DNA of 64,000 nt from CAWAMR01 sp963783095 (GCA_963783095.1 CAWAMR010000013.1:186001-250000); one strand, 5' to 3'. Shown: positions 28,775 to 38,265, counted from the first letter of the stretch. Numbers and translations are program-made. The notes: generated by a model not told the origin, from the sequence alone.

Positions 28775-28969
28775 TTACTCTTCAACATCAGGGGGCTTCG
28801 AGGACTCATCCATTGGCTTGGGATCGCTGCTGGGGATTCGATATTCTTCCGATAGCCATCGGCCCAAATCGATTCTTCGACAACGCGGGCAACAAAACGG
28901 ATAATCGGGCCATTCCGCCCAGTGCCCCGGCATTTCCCTATCGCATATCGGACACCGCACCTTATTCAT
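28775..28969 (-). CDS. yacG: YacG zinc-binding protein (DNA gyrase inhibitor)
   Basis: 64 residues from ATG 28969. MNKVRCPICDREM then WPDYPFCCPRCRRIDLGRWL gives the CxxC...CxxxC zinc site and the RRIDLGRW signature of YacG, which binds GyrB and blocks supercoiling in E. coli. The start overlaps the fmdB-type stop by four bases (ATGA). Confidence 0.9.
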   Translation of the reverse strand: MNKVRCPICDREMPGHWAEWPDYPFCCPRCRRIDLGRWLSEEYRIPSSDPKPMDESSKPPDVEE

Positions 28970-29337
28970 CGTCTCTGCTCGCGCCAAACTTCGGAGTTTT
29001 TCCGAAACTGCTGTCTTTCATCACTTTCCTGAACTATCTGTCTTTGTCGATTCGCTCGGACTTGCGTAGTTCCCCCGCTTGCCGGTTTTTCCGCCGTTTT
29101 CTCGGCGGGTTTGGCCGCATCCCCTTCGGCTTTCGCCGAACTCTTGTACGATTCGCTCCGATAATCGGTTTCGTAGAAACCGGAACCCTTGAAGAGGATC
29201 GCCGCACCCGTGCCGAACAAACGACGCAAGGTTTCCTTGCCGCAAGATGGGCAGGTTTTCAAAGCATCTGCTGAAAAGGATTGAAATTCTTCAAAGCGAT
29301 GACCGCAGTCGTCGCATACATAATCGTAAGTTGGCAT
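28966..29337 (-). CDS. FmdB-type zinc-ribbon protein
   Basis: From ATG 29337: MPTYDYVCDDCGHRFEEFQS and TCPSCG form the short FmdB zinc ribbon (two CxxC pairs), followed by LFKGSGFYETDYR, the conserved FmdB end. The tail (residues ~70-123) is Lys/Glu/Ala/Gln-rich and disordered. Role unknown; often found near translation or stress genes. Translationally coupled to yacG. Confidence 0.88.
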   Translation of the reverse strand: MPTYDYVCDDCGHRFEEFQSFSADALKTCPSCGKETLRRLFGTGAAILFKGSGFYETDYRSESYKSSAKAEGDAAKPAEKTAEKPASGGTTQVRANRQRQIVQESDERQQFRKNSEVWREQRR

Positions 29338-29531
29338 ATACGAAACCCGAGGTTTATAGGTCGAATCGTGATACATTGAAGCGTTCCAGCGTCTCAGAAG
29401 TCAATAAACAAGGACCGCATCGAACCAATTACAGAGAAAATCTTCCTATTCCACGATATGGATTCGTTCCAAATTGTCGTGGACACCACCGAACATGGAG
29501 AGTTGACTTCTGAGTTACTTGGGACTTTGGC

Positions 29532-30041
29532 TTACTTGGAAGTTGCGATCACAACACTCGCGGGTCGAAGCACGCGATCGTGGATCATGAAGCCACGCTG
29601 CAATACTTGCGACACCGTGTTGGGAGGGTAATCGCTGCTGGGCTGCATTTGGACTGCCTGATGCAGGTTCGGGTCGAACGGCTGTCCAAGCGCTTCGATC
29701 GCCACAACTGCATGTTGTTTCAATATCCCCAACAACTGAGCTTGCGTCGCCAAAACACCTTTCACGAGGCCGCTGTTTTCCCCGGCTTCCGTGGCAGCGG
29801 CAAGGGCGCGATCGAGATTGTCCAGGGCGGGGAGAAGATCGCCAACGAATTTTGCGTGAGCAAACTTGCGTTCCAGTTCCAAATCGCGGTTACCGCGCCG
29901 GCGAGAATTTTCGTATTCCGCAAGTGTCCGCAACAACTCATCGCGCTTCTGCTCGGATTTCAACAGTTGCTCCTTCAAGGACACATTCTCATCCGTCGAA
30001 GGTTCGGTCTGTTCGGGCGTTGTCATGTTTTCGGTTGCCAT
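29532..30041 (-). CDS. grpE: GrpE, nucleotide-exchange factor of DnaK
   Basis: 169 residues. Acidic disordered start, long coiled coil (LLKSEQKRDELLRTLAEYEN), then RKFAHAKFVGDLLPALDNLDRAL and the beta-wing end FDPNLHQAV and NTVSQVLQRGFMIHDRVLRPASV, all standard GrpE. It lies downstream of dnaJ; dnaK is not in the window. Confidence 0.95.
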   Translation of the reverse strand: MATENMTTPEQTEPSTDENVSLKEQLLKSEQKRDELLRTLAEYENSRRRGNRDLELERKFAHAKFVGDLLPALDNLDRALAAATEAGENSGLVKGVLATQAQLLGILKQHAVVAIEALGQPFDPNLHQAVQMQPSSDYPPNTVSQVLQRGFMIHDRVLRPASVVIATSK

Positions 30042-30072
30042 AGAAAACGATTCCTGCGAATGTCCGTTCGTG

Positions 30073-30240
30073 GTAGCCGAATTCGCCAGAATTCGGGTTT
30101 TGGCGGGTACCCCGAATTCTGGCGAATTCGGCTACACAAGAAAAACTTGATAACCGGAAGAGTAGGGCGGGTCGAGGCTTTGCGAGGGCCGCCGTGACTC
30201 TGCCCACACACGGCGGGCCTCGCAAAGCCTCGACCCGCCC
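30073..30240. repeat. Two large hairpins between dnaJ and grpE
   Basis: A perfect 25-base inverted repeat (30073-30097 with 30111-30135; arms begin GTAGCCGAATTCGCCAGAAT, 13-base loop) and a second with 23 matching bases plus near matches (30165-30187 with 30218-30240; arm GGGCGGGTCGAGGCTTTGCG). No T-run. They look like mobile palindromes inserted in the operon. Confidence 0.85.
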
Positions 30241-30258
30241 CACCAAAGGCGCTGGAAC

Positions 30259-31420
30259 TTATTTTTGTTCGGCCTCGGAGCCAAAGAGAGTCTTGAGTTT
30301 TCCCAGAAAACCCTTCCGCGTGGGCGAAACATCCTTGTGTTCGAGTTCCGCCAGCTCTCTGAGCAATTCTTCTTGTCGTTTACTCAACTGTTGCGGGGTT
30401 TCGATGACCACCATGACCCGTAGATCGCCGCGCCGGGTGCTGCTCATTGCTGCACCGCGCCGATCGACCCGCAATTCGGGCATCCCTTCACCGGGCACAC
30501 GCAATTCGGTGTGGCTCTGGGTTCCTCGCGGTATCGTTAGCTTCGCTTTGCCGGTGAGAGTCGGAATTTCGACGGTCGTGCCCAGGGCCGCCTGACTGTA
30601 ACTGATCGGGATCGCACTCAACAAATGAACCCCATCGCGTTGAAAATCGGGATTTTCTGCGATGCGAACCACCAATTCAAGATCGCCTCTGGGGGCACCG
30701 GGCTGTCCGGCATCACCCTCACCGCCAACGAGCAGCCTTAAACCGGTGTCTGCGCCGGCGGGCACTTTGACTTCGACTTCGCGGGTTACCTCCACTCGGC
30801 CATCACCGCGGCAAGCGTGACAGGGATCGGAAAGCACCGATCCCTCACCTGAGCAGCGCGGACAGGTTTGGCGGACCTCAAAGAAGCCCTGGCGTTGAAC
30901 GTATTCGCCTCGACCTTGACACTGCACGCAGGTCATCCGTTTGCCGGATTTGGAGCCGTTACCGGAACAATCCGGGCATAGCTCCTTTCGGCGCACATGG
31001 ATTTTCGTGTGATATTCTGCGATGACTTGGTGCAATTCGAGGTCGATGATTTGGCGGCGACCATCGCCACGACGGGCACCTCCGGGTTTTCTGCGTCCTC
31101 CACCCCCTCCACCACCCATGAAAGCGCTGAAAAGGTCGGTGACGAGATCGGAAAAGTTGGAAGCTGCCCGGGCCAAAACCACCGCCCGAATCATCCAAAC
31201 CGGCATGCCCGTAGCGATCGTATCGTTCGCGTTTTTCAGCGTTGACGAGGACTTCGTGAGCTTCGGTCACTTCTTTGAATTTGACTTCGGACTCTGGATC
31301 GCCGATGTTCCGATCCGGGTGATATTGACGGGCCAGTTTTCGGTAAGCTTTTTCAATATGATTTGTGTCCGCATTTCTATCGACGCCGAGAACTTCGTAG
31401 TAATCGCGCTTACCGGCCAT
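30259..31420 (-). CDS. dnaJ: Chaperone DnaJ, one frameshift
   Basis: Hsp40 co-chaperone stimulating DnaK ATPase. From ATG 31420 (MAGKRDYYEVLGV): J domain with the HPD motif (QYHPDRN), a Gly/Phe region, and after a one-base break near 31168 (CCCGGGC) the Gly-rich AFMGGGGGGGRR, four CxxCxGxG zinc repeats (CPDCSGNG, CVQCQGRG, CPRCSGEG, CHACRGDG) and the two client-binding domains to 30259. About 386 residues in full, normal for DnaJ. Confidence 0.94.
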
Positions 31421-31435
31421 TGTCATCTCCAAGAA

Positions 31436-31521
31436 TGGTTCCAAGTTCCAGGTTCCAAGTTGAAAACCATTAACCCTTACGGGTTTTCAACTTGGAACTT
31501 GGAACCTGAAACTTGGAACCA
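31436..31521. repeat. Hairpin made of 7-base repeats (GTTCCAA family)
   Basis: GTTCCAA-GTTCCAG-GTTCCAA-GTTGAAA in the left arm, and AACTTGG-AACTTGG-AACCTGA-AACTTGG in the right arm, form a long imperfect inverted repeat between groEL and dnaJ. The unit length is seven bases, as at 20,081 and 20,662. Confidence 0.85.
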
Positions 31522-31527
31522 TTAAAA

Positions 31528-33156
31528 CTATGCGATCGAGCCGGTGATTTTGCTCTTCTTGTCATCTTCATCGATCTTCGTGACCATTACCTCGGTCGTG
31601 AGCATCAATCCGGCGATGCTTGCTGCATTCTGCAGAGCGGAGCGCGTTACACGGGTCGGGTCAACGATACCCGCCTGGTACATGTCCACGTACTCGCCCG
31701 TATTGGCATTGTAACCGATATTCGGACTCTGTTCACCCCGAATCAGAATCTCGTCGGCAACAACCGCGCCATCCACGCCGCCGTTTTCAGCAATGGTGCG
31801 AACCGGCTTGGTCAACGCCCTTGCCACGATCTCCGCACCGATCCGCTCATCGCCTTCCAATTTCTTGGAGGCGTCGTAGGCAACTTTGACGCATCGCAAG
31901 AGCGCCGTGCCGCCCCCAGGTACAATTCCTTCCGCAACCGCCGCTCGTGTTGCGTGAAGAGCATCTTCAACCCGGCCCTTGGTCTGCTTCATTTCCGCTT
32001 CCGTCGCAGCACCCACCCGAATGATCGCGACGCCACCCGTTAGTTTTGCGAGCCTTTCGCTGAATTTCTCCTTGTCGTATTCCGACTCGGTTTGGTTCAT
32101 TTGCGTACGAATTTGGCTGATACGGTCGGTGATCTTCTTTTTGTCGCCTTCGCCGTCGATGATGGTGCAGCTTTCCTTCTCGACCACGATCCGCTTGGCC
32201 TTGCCGAGTTGATCGAGCGTGACGTTTTCGAGCTTGATTCCAAGGTCTTCACTGATGAAAGTGCCGCCCGTGAGCGTGGCAATATCGCCGAGCATCGCTT
32301 TGCGACGATCGCCGAAGCCGGGAGCCTTCACGGCAACGACTGGGAAGCCATTTTGCAGACGATTCACAACCAGAACCGCCAGGGCTTCGCTCTCGACATC
32401 TTCGGCGATAATCAAGAACGGCTTTTGCGTTCCGTGGACTTTCTGCAACAAGGGCAGCATGTCGCGGACGTTGGCGAGTTTCTTCTCGTAGATCAGGATG
32501 ATCGGGTTATCGTATTCAACCTTCAGGTCGGCAGAACCAACCGCGAAGTAAGGAGAGATATAGCCCTTGTCGAACTGCATACCTTCAACGAACTCGAGAG
32601 TCGTCTCGGAGGTTTTACCCTCCTCAACGGTGATGACGCCATCCTTACCGACCTTCTCGAAGGCATCGGCCATCAACTTGCCGATCACCGGATCGTTATT
32701 CGCAGAAATCGAGGCGACTTGCGCCATCTGTTCCTTGGTGGTGAGCCGTTTGGTAAATTGAGTTCCCAGAGCGTGGACGACCGCATCAACGGCTTTGTTG
32801 ATGCCGCGTTGAACGGCCATCGGGTTGGCTCCGGCAGTGATATTGCGGAGACCTTCCTGATAGATCGCCAGTGCCAGAATGGTCGCGGTGGTAGTGCCGT
32901 CTCCTGCCGAATCGCTGGTCTTCTGAGCGACGGCATTGACGAGCTTCGCGCCCATGTTTTCAAACGCATCGGGCAGATCGATTTCCTTGGAAACGGTCAC
33001 ACCATCCTTGGTGACGGTGGGCCCGCCAAAGGATTTATCGATAATGACGTTTCGCCCGGTCGGCCCGAGGGTAATGCCAACCGCGTGAGACAGTTTTTCT
33101 GCCCCGGCCAGCAGTTTCTTGCGAGCGTCGTCGGTATAAAGCAGTTGCTTTGCCAT
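31528..33156 (-). CDS. groEL: Chaperonin GroEL, second copy (no GGM tail)
   Basis: 542 residues, intact. ATP-site GDGTTTATILA, apical and equatorial signatures (AAVAEGIVPGGGTALLR, GAATEAEMKQTK) are all present. The C-terminus ends DDKKSKITGSIA without the Gly-Gly-Met repeat, so the cavity floor differs from that of its partner copy. It follows groES by 17 bases. Paralogues lacking GGM are often specialised; which one is the housekeeping copy is inferred from the tail only. Confidence 0.96.
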   Translation of the reverse strand: MAKQLLYTDDARKKLLAGAEKLSHAVGITLGPTGRNVIIDKSFGGPTVTKDGVTVSKEIDLPDAFENMGAKLVNAVAQKTSDSAGDGTTTATILALAIYQEGLRNITAGANPMAVQRGINKAVDAVVHALGTQFTKRLTTKEQMAQVASISANNDPVIGKLMADAFEKVGKDGVITVEEGKTSETTLEFVEGMQFDKGYISPYFAVGSADLKVEYDNPIILIYEKKLANVRDMLPLLQKVHGTQKPFLIIAEDVESEALAVLVVNRLQNGFPVVAVKAPGFGDRRKAMLGDIATLTGGTFISEDLGIKLENVTLDQLGKAKRIVVEKESCTIIDGEGDKKKITDRISQIRTQMNQTESEYDKEKFSERLAKLTGGVAIIRVGAATEAEMKQTKGRVEDALHATRAAVAEGIVPGGGTALLRCVKVAYDASKKLEGDERIGAEIVARALTKPVRTIAENGGVDGAVVADEILIRGEQSPNIGYNANTGEYVDMYQAGIVDPTRVTRSALQNAASIAGLMLTTEVMVTKIDEDDKKSKITGSIA

Positions 33157-33173
33157 GAGTGATGGTCCCTTAA

Positions 33174-33461
33174 TTAGGCGAGTTTGGCGAGGATATCGCT
33201 TTCCCGCAGAATCTTGTATTCTTTGTCGTCTACTTCGACTTCGTTGCCGGCATATTTGCCGTACAGCACTTCATCGCCAACTTTGACGGCCAGCGCGATT
33301 CGATTTCCGCTATCGTTGAGTTTGCCGGGACCGGCAGCGACGATTTTCCCACGTTGGGGCTTCTGCTTAGCCGTATCCGGCAAGAGAATGCCACCGGCGG
33401 TCTTCTCTTCAGCTTCAAGAGGCTCAATTACAACGCGATCATCGAGAGGTTTGATCTTCAT
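33174..33461 (-). CDS. groES: Co-chaperonin GroES
   Basis: 95 residues from ATG 33461: MKIKPLDDRVVIEPLEAEEK, the mobile loop TAGGILLPDTAKQKPQRG, and VGDEVLYGKYAGNEVEVD. It sits between the two groEL genes. A longer upstream frame crosses repeats and is not used. Confidence 0.96.
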   Translation of the reverse strand: MKIKPLDDRVVIEPLEAEEKTAGGILLPDTAKQKPQRGKIVAAGPGKLNDSGNRIALAVKVGDEVLYGKYAGNEVEVDDKEYKILRESDILAKLA

Positions 33462-33484
33462 CTTTGTGCTCCAGTGCTTATTTG

Positions 33485-33580
33485 GAGTGGTCGGTGGTGA
33501 GTTGTGAGTGGCCAGCAAATGCCTGAAAGTTATTGTCTTTGGATTTACTGACCACTGACCACTGACCACTGACCACTGGT
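33485..33580. repeat. Heptamer tandem repeat (CTGACCA family), second copy
   Basis: Four CTGACCA units at 33549-33577 preceded by TTTGGATTTA, with an imperfect opposite arm (GAGTGGTCGGTGGTGAG) at 33485-33501. Same element as at 20,081-20,175, here between groEL and groES. Confidence 0.85.
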
Positions 33581-33585
33581 GAGAG

Positions 33586-35286
33586 TTACATCATTCCCAT
33601 TCCGCCCATGCCACCCATTCCGCCCATGCCACTCATTCCGCCCATGCCATCCATGCCGCCGCCATGATGGTCGTGATGGTCGTGGCCTTCTTTCTTCGGC
33701 TCCGGGATGTCCGCAACGATCGTTTCCGTTGTGAGGAGCAAGCAAGCCACGCTCGCACCGTTTTGCAGGGCGCTGCGAGTCACTTTCACCGGATCGATCA
33801 CGCCCGAAGAACGCATGTCTTCGTAGGTGTCGGTATCGGCGTTGTAGCCCCAGTTGCTCTGACCCTTGCGAAGGATCGTGGCAACGACGACTGTGCCATC
33901 CTTACCCGCGTTCTCCGCGATAAGGCGGGCCGGCATCTCCAGTGCCCGAGACAACACGCGGACTCCGTAAGCTTCATCACCATCCAATTTCAGCGATTCC
34001 AGGGATTTGCGGACGTTCAAAAGAGCCACGCCACCGCCCGGAACAGTGCCTTCCGCAATGGCAGCTCGGGTTGCGTGGAGAGAATCCTCGTAAAGAGCTT
34101 TGCGTTCCTTCATCGCGGTTTCGGTTGCACCACCGACTTTGATTTGAGCAACGCCTCCGGCCAGCTTGGCGAGCCTCTCTTGGAGTTTTTCGCGGTCGTA
34201 TTCGCTCTCGGTCTTGGTGATCTCCTTGCGAATCAACTCCGCACGTCCCTCGACGGCTTTCTTGTAGCCGGCACCTTCGGTGACGGTCGTGTTCTCGGCG
34301 TCAATCTTGATCTTCTTGCAGCGGCCCAGGTCTTCCAGCTTGACGTTTTCGAGTTGAATGCCCAGATCTTTGAAGATCGCCTTGCCGCCCGTGAGAGTTG
34401 CAATATCTTCGAGCATCGCCTTGCGACGATCGCCATAACCAGGGGCCTTGATGCCGCAGACCTGCAAGATACCCTTGAGTTTATTGAGCACTAGAGTCGC
34501 CAGGGCTTCGCCTTCGATATCCTCGGCGATGATGACCAGAGGCTCCTTCTTTTTGGAGATCAATTCCAGGAGCGGAATCAACGTCTTCACGTTGTTGACT
34601 TTGTCTTCAAAGATCAGGATGTAGGGGTTCTCGAATTCGCAGGTAACCGATTCTGCGTTGTTGACGAAGTGCGGCGACAGATAGCCGCGATCGAATTGCA
34701 TGCCCTGAACGACGTGGACTTCCGTTTCCGCTGTCTTGCCTTCTTCGATGGTGATGACACCATTGGAGGCACCCACTTTTTCCATCGCTTCCGCGAGCTT
34801 CTTGCCGATTTCCTTGTCGTTGTTGGCCGCAATCGTGGCGACTTCAGTGATCGCCTTCTTGTCGTTCGGATCGATCTTCTTGGCCGACGACTTCAATTCT
34901 TCGACGATTTTGTCGACACCCTTCTGAATGCCACGCACCAAACCCATCGGGTCGCTGCCGGAGGCAACAGCCTTCAGACCTTCGCGATAGATGAATTCGG
35001 CGAGGACCGTGGCCGTCGTCGTCCCGTCACCGGCGACGTCGGACGTTTTGGAGGCAGCTTCTTTGACGAGTTGTGCCCCCATGTTTTCGTAGGGACATTT
35101 GAGATCGATATCCTCGGCGACGGAAACGCCGTCCTTGGTGATGGTTGGGCTTCCCCAACCTTTGTCGAGAATGGCATTCCGGCCGCGCGGCCCGAGGGTA
35201 GCGCGGACGGCACGAGCCAGTTTGGAAACACCGGAGAGCAGCTTTTGACGAGCTTCGTCGGCGTAAGACAGTTGTTTGGCACCCAC
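33586..35286 (-). CDS. groEL: Chaperonin GroEL, first copy, His-rich and GGM tail
   Basis: 566 residues, intact, GTG start at 35286 with AAGGAG upstream. ATP-site GDGTTTATVLAEF and AAIAEGTVPGGGVALL are present. The end is unusual: KKEGHDHHDHHGGG, a His/Asp-rich segment, precedes MDGMGGMSGMGGMGG repeats. The GGM tail points to the housekeeping chaperonin; the His-rich stretch could bind metal. First gene of the groEL-groES-groEL-dnaJ-grpE run. I found no CIRCE element upstream. Confidence 0.96.
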   Translation of the reverse strand: MGAKQLSYADEARQKLLSGVSKLARAVRATLGPRGRNAILDKGWGSPTITKDGVSVAEDIDLKCPYENMGAQLVKEAASKTSDVAGDGTTTATVLAEFIYREGLKAVASGSDPMGLVRGIQKGVDKIVEELKSSAKKIDPNDKKAITEVATIAANNDKEIGKKLAEAMEKVGASNGVITIEEGKTAETEVHVVQGMQFDRGYLSPHFVNNAESVTCEFENPYILIFEDKVNNVKTLIPLLELISKKKEPLVIIAEDIEGEALATLVLNKLKGILQVCGIKAPGYGDRRKAMLEDIATLTGGKAIFKDLGIQLENVKLEDLGRCKKIKIDAENTTVTEGAGYKKAVEGRAELIRKEITKTESEYDREKLQERLAKLAGGVAQIKVGGATETAMKERKALYEDSLHATRAAIAEGTVPGGGVALLNVRKSLESLKLDGDEAYGVRVLSRALEMPARLIAENAGKDGTVVVATILRKGQSNWGYNADTDTYEDMRSSGVIDPVKVTRSALQNGASVACLLLTTETIVADIPEPKKEGHDHHDHHGGGMDGMGGMSGMGGMGGMGGMGMM

Positions 35287-35523
35287 TTCGCGGTCTCCTT
35301 CAAGATGCTCGCAATGGAGCGAGAGTCAGTCGGCGCAGTTCTTAATGTCCCCAACATTGAGCAACCCGCGTGCCGTGAACATAGTCGTTCTTAAGTTGCT
35401 AACTTGAAAGAAGTTGCGAAAATGAGTGCGTTTGAGAAAGCAGATTTGCTGCCACTTTGGCAGTGGTGAGATTTCGGTACGCGACGAAGTTGACAGGTGC
35501 GTTGGAGCTTAGAGGAGACTGTG

Positions 35524-36015
35524 CTATACCCACTTGCGCTGAAACTGCCGAACCTCCCGCGGTGTCAGGCCAATGTCCAGGTGAGGTTGCAACTCGTACA
35601 CCGCCAGATCGCAACCGATCTCGAACGGAAATCTGCCGGCGCTGTCAGGCCAAAACACCTGCATCGCCTCTAACTCACCCATGCGACCAATGTTCCTCAC
35701 AAAGCCCATCGCGAATCCAAGATACAGAGGGTGCTGCGTTGGGTGAACTCGGCGGAAGCCCACTCGGTGTTCGTTTCCATTCAAGTTGACCACTTTCACA
35801 CCAGGTTCGCCGTACGATTTCCCGTCGCGGATGTCCCGAATCAAGCCCGAGAATAGTGCATGAGCATTGGAGTCGTCGAGTCCGAAGATGATGAACTCGG
35901 GGTGGTGACAGGTTTGCATCAGACCGATTGTGTAGAGAAAGGGCGGCTCGTGGTCGTTAACATTTGCGGCGAACCAGCCATATTTTCGCACAGTTTCAGC
36001 GATCTCTTCGTCCAT
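35524..36015 (-). CDS. DUF4262 protein
   Basis: 163 residues from ATG 36015 (MDEEIAETVRKYGWF). PPFLYTIGLMQTCHHPEFIIFGL is the characteristic DUF4262 start, followed by DGKSYGEPG and the C-terminal FQRKWV. Soluble; function of the family unknown, commonly found in accessory regions. Confidence 0.85.
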   Translation of the reverse strand: MDEEIAETVRKYGWFAANVNDHEPPFLYTIGLMQTCHHPEFIIFGLDDSNAHALFSGLIRDIRDGKSYGEPGVKVVNLNGNEHRVGFRRVHPTQHPLYLGFAMGFVRNIGRMGELEAMQVFWPDSAGRFPFEIGCDLAVYELQPHLDIGLTPREVRQFQRKWV

Positions 36016-36050
36016 TGACTCTCCGTTCGCTGAGTTTCTGCTCGGTGATT

Positions 36051-36275
36051 TCAAAGAATTGCAAGAAGATCCGGCCACGACTTCATTTCGGCAACCGAGT
36101 CGATCATTCGTCCCAGACGATCAAGATCGGTGATTGTCTCGAAAGCTTGAATGGTGACGGCATCAGGTTCGCCAATGTATTTTCGCCCAAGTCGAAGCAA
36201 TACTTGGCGACGGTTGGTGCGCCTTCCTTGATCATATCCCTCTTCAAAGATGCTCTCCGCGATGGTTTGGCTCAT
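36051..36275 (-). pseudogene. C-terminal remnant of a duplicated Rpn-family gene
   Basis: MSQTIAESIFEEG then LLRLGRKYIGEP and DLDRLGRMIDSVAEMKSWPD match the end of the neighbouring Rpn gene (MGQTIADSIFEEG, LLRLGRKYLGEP, DLERLERMIEVVAEQKSWSD) at about 65-70% of residues. Upstream, KCEIKNM still matches KREIKNM, then an in-frame stop ends the similarity. The rest of the copy is gone. A 10-residue insertion (YDQGRRTNRR in place of SLTTLHK) distinguishes it. Confidence 0.8.
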
Positions 36276-36367
36276 GTTTTTGATCTCGCACTTGTTTTTC
36301 CGATTTCGTCAATTGCTTCGCCACCCTGACCTGAGGCCGAGTGTGGCCCAAATCCTTTTTCGGAAAT

Positions 36368-37377
36368 TCAGGAAATGGCCATTAGATCCGACCACGATTT
36401 CTGTTCGGCAACCACTTCGATCATTCGTTCCAGCCTTTCGAGATCCTTGATCGTATTCAGAACCTGAATCGTCGCTGCTTCGGGTTCGCCCAGATATTTT
36501 CTGCCCAAGCGTAGCAAAACCTTGTGGAGGGTTGTGAGGCTGCCTTCTTCAAAAATACTATCCGCAATTGTTTGGCCCATATTCTTGATCTCCCGTTTTC
36601 GCTCTTCTTCTTGAATGTGCTGTTCCGCCAACGATTGCCAGCGCCCTCGTTCTTGCTTGGGACGGCGATTGTGCGCCCATCCGATTAGAAATTCTACCAA
36701 ATCCTGCCAGCGCGTGTGATTCGATTCGTAGAGAGGATTCAACTTTTGCAGGATGCTGCAAAAGACACCTTCCAGGTTCGCCGAAGGTTCTTGGGCGGCA
36801 CGGAGAATTGCCAGAACTTGCATGAACGCGTCTGTGGCTTGGAGCAGTTGGTCCGAGCCGTGCCCAGCAAGTTCCCAGTATTGTGGCGACCAATTTGGCG
36901 CAAATGGAACGAATGCCGTTGGTTCACCAATGAGTTCATGCAAACTCCGAACGCTTCCCCAAGGACGTGGCCCCGTGAACATTACAACCGGCAAGATTGG
37001 TGTCAACCGAAACGGTTCCGTCCGTTCATCTCTTGTTTCATAAAGTCGATATTCCCATTCCCAATAACTGGCCGAATAGAAGAAACTCTTCAGCGGCGTG
37101 CGCCAATCCGGCTGCGTCTGATGTTCCAACAAGACACAGACGAATGCCAGCGTTTCTCGATCGGGGGAATCTCATAAATCAGATCGGCTTCTCGGCTGCG
37201 CCAATTCCCCAGAAAATACTCTCGTTTCGCGGGCCGCATTTTTTCAAATTGAAACCCCGGCACCAACATTGGCACGACATCGCCGAGAAAACCTCGAAGA
37301 TTGTCGGGCTTTGACAGCAATTCCCCGAGTACCCGATCGAGGAAATCGCGAACTACAGGGGCTTCTCCAGCCATCAA
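36368..37377 (-). CDS. Rpn-family putative nuclease/transposase, one frameshift
   Basis: YhgA-like member of the PD-(D/E)xK Rpn family. N-terminus: VVRDFLDRVLGELLSKPDNL, then READLIYEI (active-site Asp) and, after a one-base break near 37143, FVCVLLEHQTQPD, where E-x-Q follows the hydrophobic strand. Then PVVMFTGPRPWG and the helical C-terminus ending LERMIEVVAEQKSWSDLM. About 335 residues. It stands head to tail with its own C-terminal fragment. Confidence 0.85.
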
Positions 37378-37392
37378 AACTCCTTCAATCTT

Positions 37393-38265
37393 TCAATAAA
37401 GCAATGCCCGCAATTTATCGCGATACGCATCGGCCATCTCGCTCCGAACGCCGATAATCTCCCAGATCTTCACCATCAGTTCTCGAACCTCGGTTCGGGC
37501 CAATTCTCGATCCAGTTCGGCAGCGCCTAACAGCACCTCCAGAGCTTCCGGATACTTCTCCATCTTCGCCAGCAAGGAACCGAGATCATACCGAGCTTTG
37601 GCATTCTCCGGCTCCGCTGCGACTTTCTTTCGTAGAGCGGCCTCGTCACCTGTCGCCGCGCCCCCCTCTTTGCGAACGTCGAGGATTCGTCGCAGCCGTT
37701 CCGCCTCGATTCCGACATCGCCCACCACGCCAAGTTGCGACAAAAGGTGGCCGGCTTCTTCATCCATGTGCTGCCCAACGAGCACCCTGGCCAGACTTAA
37801 TCGCGCAAATTCATTTTCGGCATTCTCCGCGATCTGTTTGCGATAGAAAGCCTCTGCTTCTTTCGGATGCGTGGTTTCCTTGGCTTGGATCTCTTTCAGA
37901 AGTTTCTCAGCTTCGCTCGGACTGATCTGCTTGATAAATTCGACGATCTGGTCCGTTGGCAATAATCCATTGAATCCATTGATGAGCTGGCCATCCTTGA
38001 TGACGCGGACTGCCGGGATACTTTCTATTTCAAAGGCCCCGGCGAGTTGCTGCGCTTCCTCGACGTTGATCTTCGCAAGCACGAAAACCCCGGCTTTTTC
38101 TTTCGCCATTGCTTCAAGAATGGGCCCAAGCGTCCGGCAAGGTTCGCACCATTCCGCCCAAAAATCGACCACAACAGGCATCGTTCTGGAGCGTTCGATG
38201 ATTTCGATTTCGAAGTCGGCTTCGCCGACTTCGATAACCCATCCCGTCAATGAAGCATCGCGCAT
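37393..38265 (-). CDS. Thioredoxin-TPR protein, CnoX/YbbN type
   Basis: 290 residues: an N-terminal thioredoxin domain with an intact WCEPC redox site (VVVDFWAEWCEPCRTLGP), the cis-Pro loop SIPAVRVIKDG, then TPR-like helices (KEAEAFYRKQIAEN, ENAKARYDLGSLLAKM). E. coli CnoX, a holdase that works with GroEL and protects from oxidative aggregation, has the same domain order but lacks the first Cys. Being close to the groE run fits such a role, although it is not in the same operon. Confidence 0.88.
   Translation of the reverse strand: MRDASLTGWVIEVGEADFEIEIIERSRTMPVVVDFWAEWCEPCRTLGPILEAMAKEKAGVFVLAKINVEEAQQLAGAFEIESIPAVRVIKDGQLINGFNGLLPTDQIVEFIKQISPSEAEKLLKEIQAKETTHPKEAEAFYRKQIAENAENEFARLSLARVLVGQHMDEEAGHLLSQLGVVGDVGIEAERLRRILDVRKEGGAATGDEAALRKKVAAEPENAKARYDLGSLLAKMEKYPEALEVLLGAAELDRELARTEVRELMVKIWEIIGVRSEMADAYRDKLRALLY

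Noticed and set aside
32092..33162. Long open frame antisense to the second groEL
   Set aside because: It mirrors the groEL codon pattern; groEL itself is intact and conserved, and the antisense product has no domain.
35287..35400. CIRCE or sigma-32 type element upstream of groEL
   Set aside because: No TTAGCACTC inverted pair was found; a CTTGAA near the ribosome site has no matching -10.
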